A stretch of 64,000 nt of DNA from Escallonia rubra (Eukaryota > Streptophyta > Magnoliopsida > Escalloniales > Escalloniaceae), in assembly GCA_033065855.1 (NCBI GenBank), contig JAVXUO010002322.1, forward strand, positions 322,501 through 386,500. Reading direction: 5' to 3'. Positions 59,501-64,000 of this stretch are shown here, in pieces (the stretch's first letter is position 1; each line of letters begins with the position of its first letter). The notes beneath the pieces were generated by a model. It saw nothing but the letters and a program-made list of their open reading frames with translations, was not told the origin of the DNA and did not search any database. A program made the translations under genes and the position numbers.

Positions 59501-60539
59501 AAACTTCACTAGATGCGACTCTGATCACTGCGTTTATTTTCAGAAGTTTAATAGTGAAGATTTCATTATTTTAACTTTGTATGTAGATGATATGCTTGTA
59601 GCAGGTTCAAGCATGAGAAGGATTAATGAACTCAAGAAGAAGTTGGCAAGTAATTTCTCTATGAAGGACTTGGGAGAGGCAAAACAACTTCTTGGCATGA
59701 GGATAACCAGGGAAAAAAAAAAAAAAAAGTTATGGTTGTCACAGGAAGAGTACATTGAAAAGGTTTTGAGGAGATTTAACTTGCATGCCTCTAAACCTGT
59801 GACGACTCCTTTAGCAACCCACTTCAAGCTTTCAAAGAAGTTGAGTCCCAAGAACAGGGAAGATGAAGAATACATGGCACAGGTACCGTACACCTCTGCT
59901 GTGGGAAGTCTCATGTATGTCATGATCAGTACAAGGCCGGATATTGCACATGCAGTTGGAGTTATGAGCAGATTCATGATAAACCCAGGAAAGAAACATT
60001 GGCAAGCAGTGAAGAGGATTCTCAGGTATTTGAGAGGAACATCCAGGTTCTACTTATGTTTTTAGGGTGATAACATAGATGTCCGAGGCTATGTAGATGC
60101 AAACCATGGCGGTGATAGAGACAGCGGGAGAAGCACCACATGATATGTTTTTTCTGTAGGAGGGACTGCGGTAAGCTGGATCTCTAAGTTACAGACGATT
60201 GTTGCATTGTCTACAACAGAAGCAGAATATGTTGCTGTGACAGAAGCAAGCAAGGAAATAATTTGGCTTCAGAGGTTGTTGACAGAGTTGGGATATGGGC
60301 AAGTAGATTGTAAGCTATGGACTGATAGTCAGAGTGCAATACATCTTGCCAAGAACTCAGCAATTCATTCGAGGACCAAGCACATTCAGTTGAGGTATCA
60401 CTTTATACGATCTCTGTTAGAGGATGGACAACTGAACTTGGAGAAGATTGAAGGCAACAAGAATCCCGCGGACATGTTAACGAAGGTGGTTGACAGGCAA
60501 AAGTTGAGCTTATGCTCAACTTTGATTAGTCTTCGTTGA
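56598..60539 (+). pseudogene. Copia gag-pol, broken
   Basis: The polyprotein of the element starts at the ATG at 56598. The order is gag (to about 57250), CCHC knuckle CWNCNKEGHKKNDC (about 57310), protease with DSGAS (about 57495), pre-integrase HHRLGHL, integrase core (HTDVCGP ... QENGLAERMNR), reverse transcriptase with YVDDM (about 59580) and RNase H (ALSTTEAEYVA, WTDSQSAIHLAKN). Breaks are frameshifts near 56905 and 57255 and in-frame stops at 58242 (TGA), 59217 (TAA), 60063 (TAG) and 60141 (TGA). The second catalytic Asp of integrase is Asn (SNNGGEY). A 16-A run at about 59713-59728 encodes lysines. It is not a functional host gene. Confidence 0.95.
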
Positions 60540-60603
60540 TGCTTCTTGGATGAGTATGACCAGCATTTGTGTGGAGTTTCAGCATTGGGTTGTATCAGTC
60601 TCC

Positions 60604-60614
60604 AAGTGGGAGAT
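60604..60614 (+). other. Polypurine tract of copia element
   Basis: aagtgggagat directly precedes the 3' LTR. Confidence 0.8.
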
Positions 60615-61034
60615 TGTTGTATGTAGAGCCTGGTTTCAATCCAGAGACGATGTTACAATGAGGTAGTGACCCGAAAGCATGTTTTTGTGAGGTTGTCCCA
60701 CATTGCTTATTGAAAGAAGGTCACAACTTAGCCCAAGTATATAAGTGCCTTGTCCCACATTGGTTATTTAGAGAAAGATCACATCTTAGCTCGAAATAAA
60801 TATACACGATCTTGTATTCTTTTGGGGTCAAGAGAGAAAACCACAACATAAAGTGGGGGTTAAGATTTTGGTTGTAACGCTGCTGAATAGTGAAATCGAA
60901 ATCTGGTCATACTCCGGGGACGTAGCCATATTGGTGAACCTCGTAATTCTTGTGTTGTGCGTTTGGTTTATTTTAAATTTCTCGACTCTTTTTTTCTTCA
61001 ATATATTGCTTCGTAGTCGCTGCGTTTCGTAACA
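60615..61034 (+). repeat. 3' LTR of copia element
   Basis: It starts TGTTGTATGTAGAGCCTGGT and ends CGTTTCGTAACA, followed by the TSD atttc. Confidence 0.95.
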
Positions 61035-61039
61035 ATTTC

Positions 61040-63086
61040 CTGTCAAGTTACTCTACTTGGAGTTCAATCCAATGTTGTGTTTAATGTGTTATGTACCATG
61101 TTCAAACGTTATATATATGATAAGTGACGTACCATGTTCAGACTTAATTCCTTTCAAATCATGAAAACATAATCAACATATTCGGTTCTTATATTAACTC
61201 AAAAGTTATGAACCTTAGAATAAATTCAATTTGCTGTTTCAGGGCCGACTAGATATGACCATCTATATGGTTCTTATTGTTGGAAATTCTCCAATAATTG
61301 GATCTTTAATTAGATTTCAAAGTTTATACTTTAAAATGTAATGTTAACAAAGAATCATTCAATTTCATTAATTGGTTGAAGAGAGATTATATTTCAAAGT
61401 TGAGCATTTAATGAGGAATTAAAAAGGGTCAAAATGTGTATTCCGATTTAATAAAGAATTAAAAAGGGTCAAAATGTGTACTCCGACATTGCTTGAAAAA
61501 TAAGAAGGCCAAGGGTAAATAAGTGGTCATGTGATATATTATGCTGTATTTTTCTAGAAAGACAAAGTATGCATGATCGTGCATTCGCACATGTGCGGTG
61601 CACCGTAGTGTCCGTGGCTTAAAGGCACTGCATCGTTGCTAAGAGCCTTTGCCCCGAGCCCAGACTTTATTTTTTTTAACGACACGTGTGTCTTAGATTC
61701 TATGACAGTAAAATAGTCATTTAACTGTGATAACTGTTTGCAGTGCAATAAAAAAAGGTCATGTGGTAAACAGATTTCTCACTTCATTTTCACACTTCTT
61801 CTCTGTCAAATTTATGTGTGGTGAATATTATACTACAATAAGAATTTTTTCCGCTTGTTTTTATCTTAAAAAGTCGATTTGCCACTACCCTTATCAGATT
61901 AAAAAAATACAATAGTGGTTCTTTCCGTTCATTGCGGCTTGCCTCACTCTACCCACTCTGGCAAAAAATTAGACAGGATCCGGTTTAAAATAATTAATCA
62001 AAGACATAGGAAAGGAAAAGATACAAAAACAGCTTGCATGCATCAATCAACAGACCAAAAGTACGTCGTACTCCCACGATGATCCTAGTCATTAAACTCC
62101 TGTCTTGCTTGCACTTTGTTGCTAGTGTCTTCTGGAACTGTCTTCACCATCTATCTATAAAGATTAATAATCCATGCTTCGACGAGTTTGATCAGCAAAG
62201 GAAGACGAATCATTTGTCAAGAAGAAATGGTTTTTCCAAATAAAATTAAGATTCGCGGACCTACTGATACGAGTCAGGATTGCCTCACTTGACATAGTTT
62301 ATACAGGGGGAGGACACTGATTGAAAGCGAGGCTTTGTTAACCCTTTAATTCATGTCAGTTCCTTGTCAGCATGCACTAAAGTTTAGCACTGAACAAGAG
62401 CACGAAATGCAGAAAATGACATGATTAGGTAACCACTACTTTAAAAGGAGTTCATTTTCATGCAATCCAGCTAGTACGTTTTCAAGCTCTTGGCGTCTTT
62501 TCCAGTTAAATAAGCCATTAAAATTTCATAAGTAGGTGCTTGAGGAAGGGCCTTTACCAGTACTGGTTATACATGACCTAGGATGGGGACAGAAGTTGTA
62601 CATATGCATGGGTACAAAGTACCGCTCTGAAATTAGAGAACCAACTTGACTTGATAAATTCGTTCTATCAATGAGCTACCTTACTCTGTTTATAACCTTG
62701 CAGAGGAAGCTTTGTGACAGAAAGGTTCCGTGGTTTGCTTTGGTGGTGGAGGGTGTTGCCGAGCCCGTGGTGGCTTTGTGTTGGGCTTTGGCTGGTAGGG
62801 TTGTTCCGCGGATGTGTGGGTGGTATGGCATCGACAAATTGGGTGGTGGTGTAGTGGGACTACTTGTGGCGGTGGTGGCTTTGTTGGTTGTATTACTGGT
62901 GGCTGTTAAGTCCGACAATGATCAATGGCGGGGTGGTGGAAAGTTTCGAATCAGTAACGGGTCGTGGTCACATGGCAACAACAGGGGCTTGTAGATCTAC
63001 TGTTGGTGGAGTTGTTCCGCGGGGTGGTATGTGTGGCGTGGTGGCGTGGGGACGCCTTGTGTTGTCTGGTGTTAGGCACATGTCCA
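61040..63086. other. Gene-free right spacer
   Basis: It includes a 40-bp-period duplication (aattaaaaagggtcaaaatg at about 61417 and 61457) and a ggtggtggc-rich stretch at 62730-63060 that looks like transposon interior. The open frame at 62671-62994 is low-complexity. No gene is supported. Confidence 0.5.
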
Positions 63087-63094
63087 TGTGCTGC

Positions 63095-63631
63095 CAGTAG
63101 GGCTGTAAATGAACTGAGTTGTTTATGAAATGCTCGTGGTTTGTTCCCCAAAAAACTTATTTATGTTCGTTTGTATAATATACGAATCGAACATGAACAA
63201 AATATTAGAGCTCGTTTATTAAATGAACTGAGCATGAACATTTTAAATTGTTCACGAATGTGTTCGTGAACAGCTCGTCTGAATAATAACTTAATTATAA
63301 TATGTTCAAAACCCAAAAGTCTTATAACTTAATTATCGTATAAATTAGTTTAAACTTAAAAGCCCTAAAATCACTTAGACAATTGGATCAAGTAAAGTAT
63401 AGTTCTGGTTTTGAGTATTTTTTTTTAACGAGAACACGAGTTTTCAAGTTCGAGTTCGGTTCATACAAATAAACGAACGAACTCGAGCCGAACATGAGTT
63501 TTGTTAGAAGAACCGCGAACGAGTTCAAACAAAATTTTGAAGATTATACAAACACGATCATGGCCTGAAACTAAACAAATGAGTTTAAACATACATCTGT
63601 TCAACTCGAACTTGGTTCGTATACAGCCCTA
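63095..63631. mobile_element. hAT-type MITE
   Basis: The ends are inverted (tagggctgtaaatgaac at the left, tagggctgtatacgaacc read from the right), and gttcg/cgaac motifs repeat inside. The flanks tgtgctgc (63087-63094) and tgtgctgg (63632-63639) agree at 7 of 8 bases. Whether the first three bases cag belong to the element is unclear. Confidence 0.75.
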
Positions 63632-63639
63632 TGTGCTGG

Positions 63640-64000
63640 CTATAAATTTCAACACCCTTATTCTCCCAAACCTTATCTTTGGCAGCCGCACCTCTGTTTT
63701 CATTCTTCTCACAGACTCACAATATCACCCAGCCGCACTCACTTTCTCATCCCCTCCCTCGTCTATCTCTCACACACACACACACATGCCTCATAGATCG
63801 CACATAACTTATCTTTCTCTTTCTTCACAGACGCACATCACAGCTACAACGATCATTCTCAGTTTGATCCATCCCGAGGAAGAAGACAATTGCCTGTGCA
63901 AGATCAGCAGAAGAGCTATACTCTAATCGAGCCGTTTTCTTATATGTGCAACCACCAGTGCCTTAAGATCCACGATTAGTGATGCAGCTTCGTCTGCCTA
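63640..64000. other. Right edge, possible promoter/5' UTR of next gene
   Basis: It is rich in ctctca and (ca)n (63770-63785), like a plant 5' leader. A 141-codon open frame overlaps here but is low-complexity and has no family match. The nature of the next gene cannot be told. Confidence 0.3.

Larger units (their letters stand above)
56122..61034 (+). mobile_element. Ty1/copia LTR retrotransposon, inactive
   Basis: Two LTRs (415 and 420 bp) flank a PBS, gag-pol and a polypurine tract. The 5-bp TSD atttc is at 56117-56121 and 61035-61039. The order protease, integrase, reverse transcriptase, RNase H identifies Ty1/copia. By my hand count the LTRs differ by about 15 substitutions and 3 small indels, roughly 3.6 percent, which suggests a fairly young insertion. 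Gag-pol is broken at several places. Confidence 0.96.

Noticed and set aside
62671-63100. Val/Leu/Gly-rich frames resembling a membrane protein
   Set aside because: Produced by ggtggtggc-rich transposon-like DNA; similar stretches occur at 26400, 35400 and 30000, all inside mobile DNA.
63501-63926. 141-codon frame at the right edge
   Set aside because: It starts inside the hAT MITE and continues through ctctca/(ca)n leader-like DNA; no family match.

Overview
This is nuclear DNA of a flowering plant, almost certainly a eudicot. The genes are split by GT-AG introns, AT-rich spacers dominate, and the mobile DNA is plant-type: LTR retrotransposons, LINEs and MITEs with 3-, 8- and 9-bp target duplications. 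The species cannot be named from the sequence. No bacterial, phage, organellar or CRISPR feature was seen.

Nine host genes are supported. In order they are: an Asp/Glu racemase-family gene (-, 482-1177, first exon only, running off the left edge); a 206-aa multipass membrane protein of unknown function (-, 3833-6113, 3 exons); an intronless F-box/kelch protein (+, 7502-8596); the GINS subunit PSF1 (-, 10227-15269, 6 exons); a small MAPK-substrate-like protein (+, 24388-24741); a GH28 polygalacturonase (+, 36927-41424, 9 exons including a 21-bp microexon); organellar peptide deformylase PDF1A (-, 42199-44657, 4 exons); a short DUF761-type protein (+, 46547-46831); and a glyoxalase-I/VOC-family protein (-, 51396-53110, 3 exons). 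I built the exon models by hand; splice phases agree at every junction. Products act in different compartments and do not form one pathway. From memory, the gene set matches a mixture of two duplicated Arabidopsis chromosome 1 blocks (around At1g15380-At1g15410 and At1g80160-At1g80190), so the window may keep the order that existed before that duplication.

Mobile DNA fills the spacers. A 5'-truncated LINE (18268-20058) has a 17-bp target duplication and an exact internal 5' inversion, the mark of twin priming. A non-coding LTR element of about 5.1 kb (29536-34659, TSD TTGTC) has a relative in reverse orientation at 21432 to about 23280. Both carry a 77-80 bp tandem array made of 40-bp half-units packed with short palindromes. 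A Ty1/copia element (56122-61034, TSD ATTTC) has complete LTRs and a broken gag-pol. An older LINE lies in PSF1 intron 2, and three LINE RNase-H scraps lie at 53.5-55.8 kb. Several MITEs have readable TIRs and TSDs, including one inside an intron and one fold-back element just upstream of the polygalacturonase start.

I found no new coding system. The most unusual items are the palindromic arrays of the non-coding LTR family, the base-exact twin-priming LINE, the local exon-start duplication in the polygalacturonase gene, and the apparent ancestral gene order.
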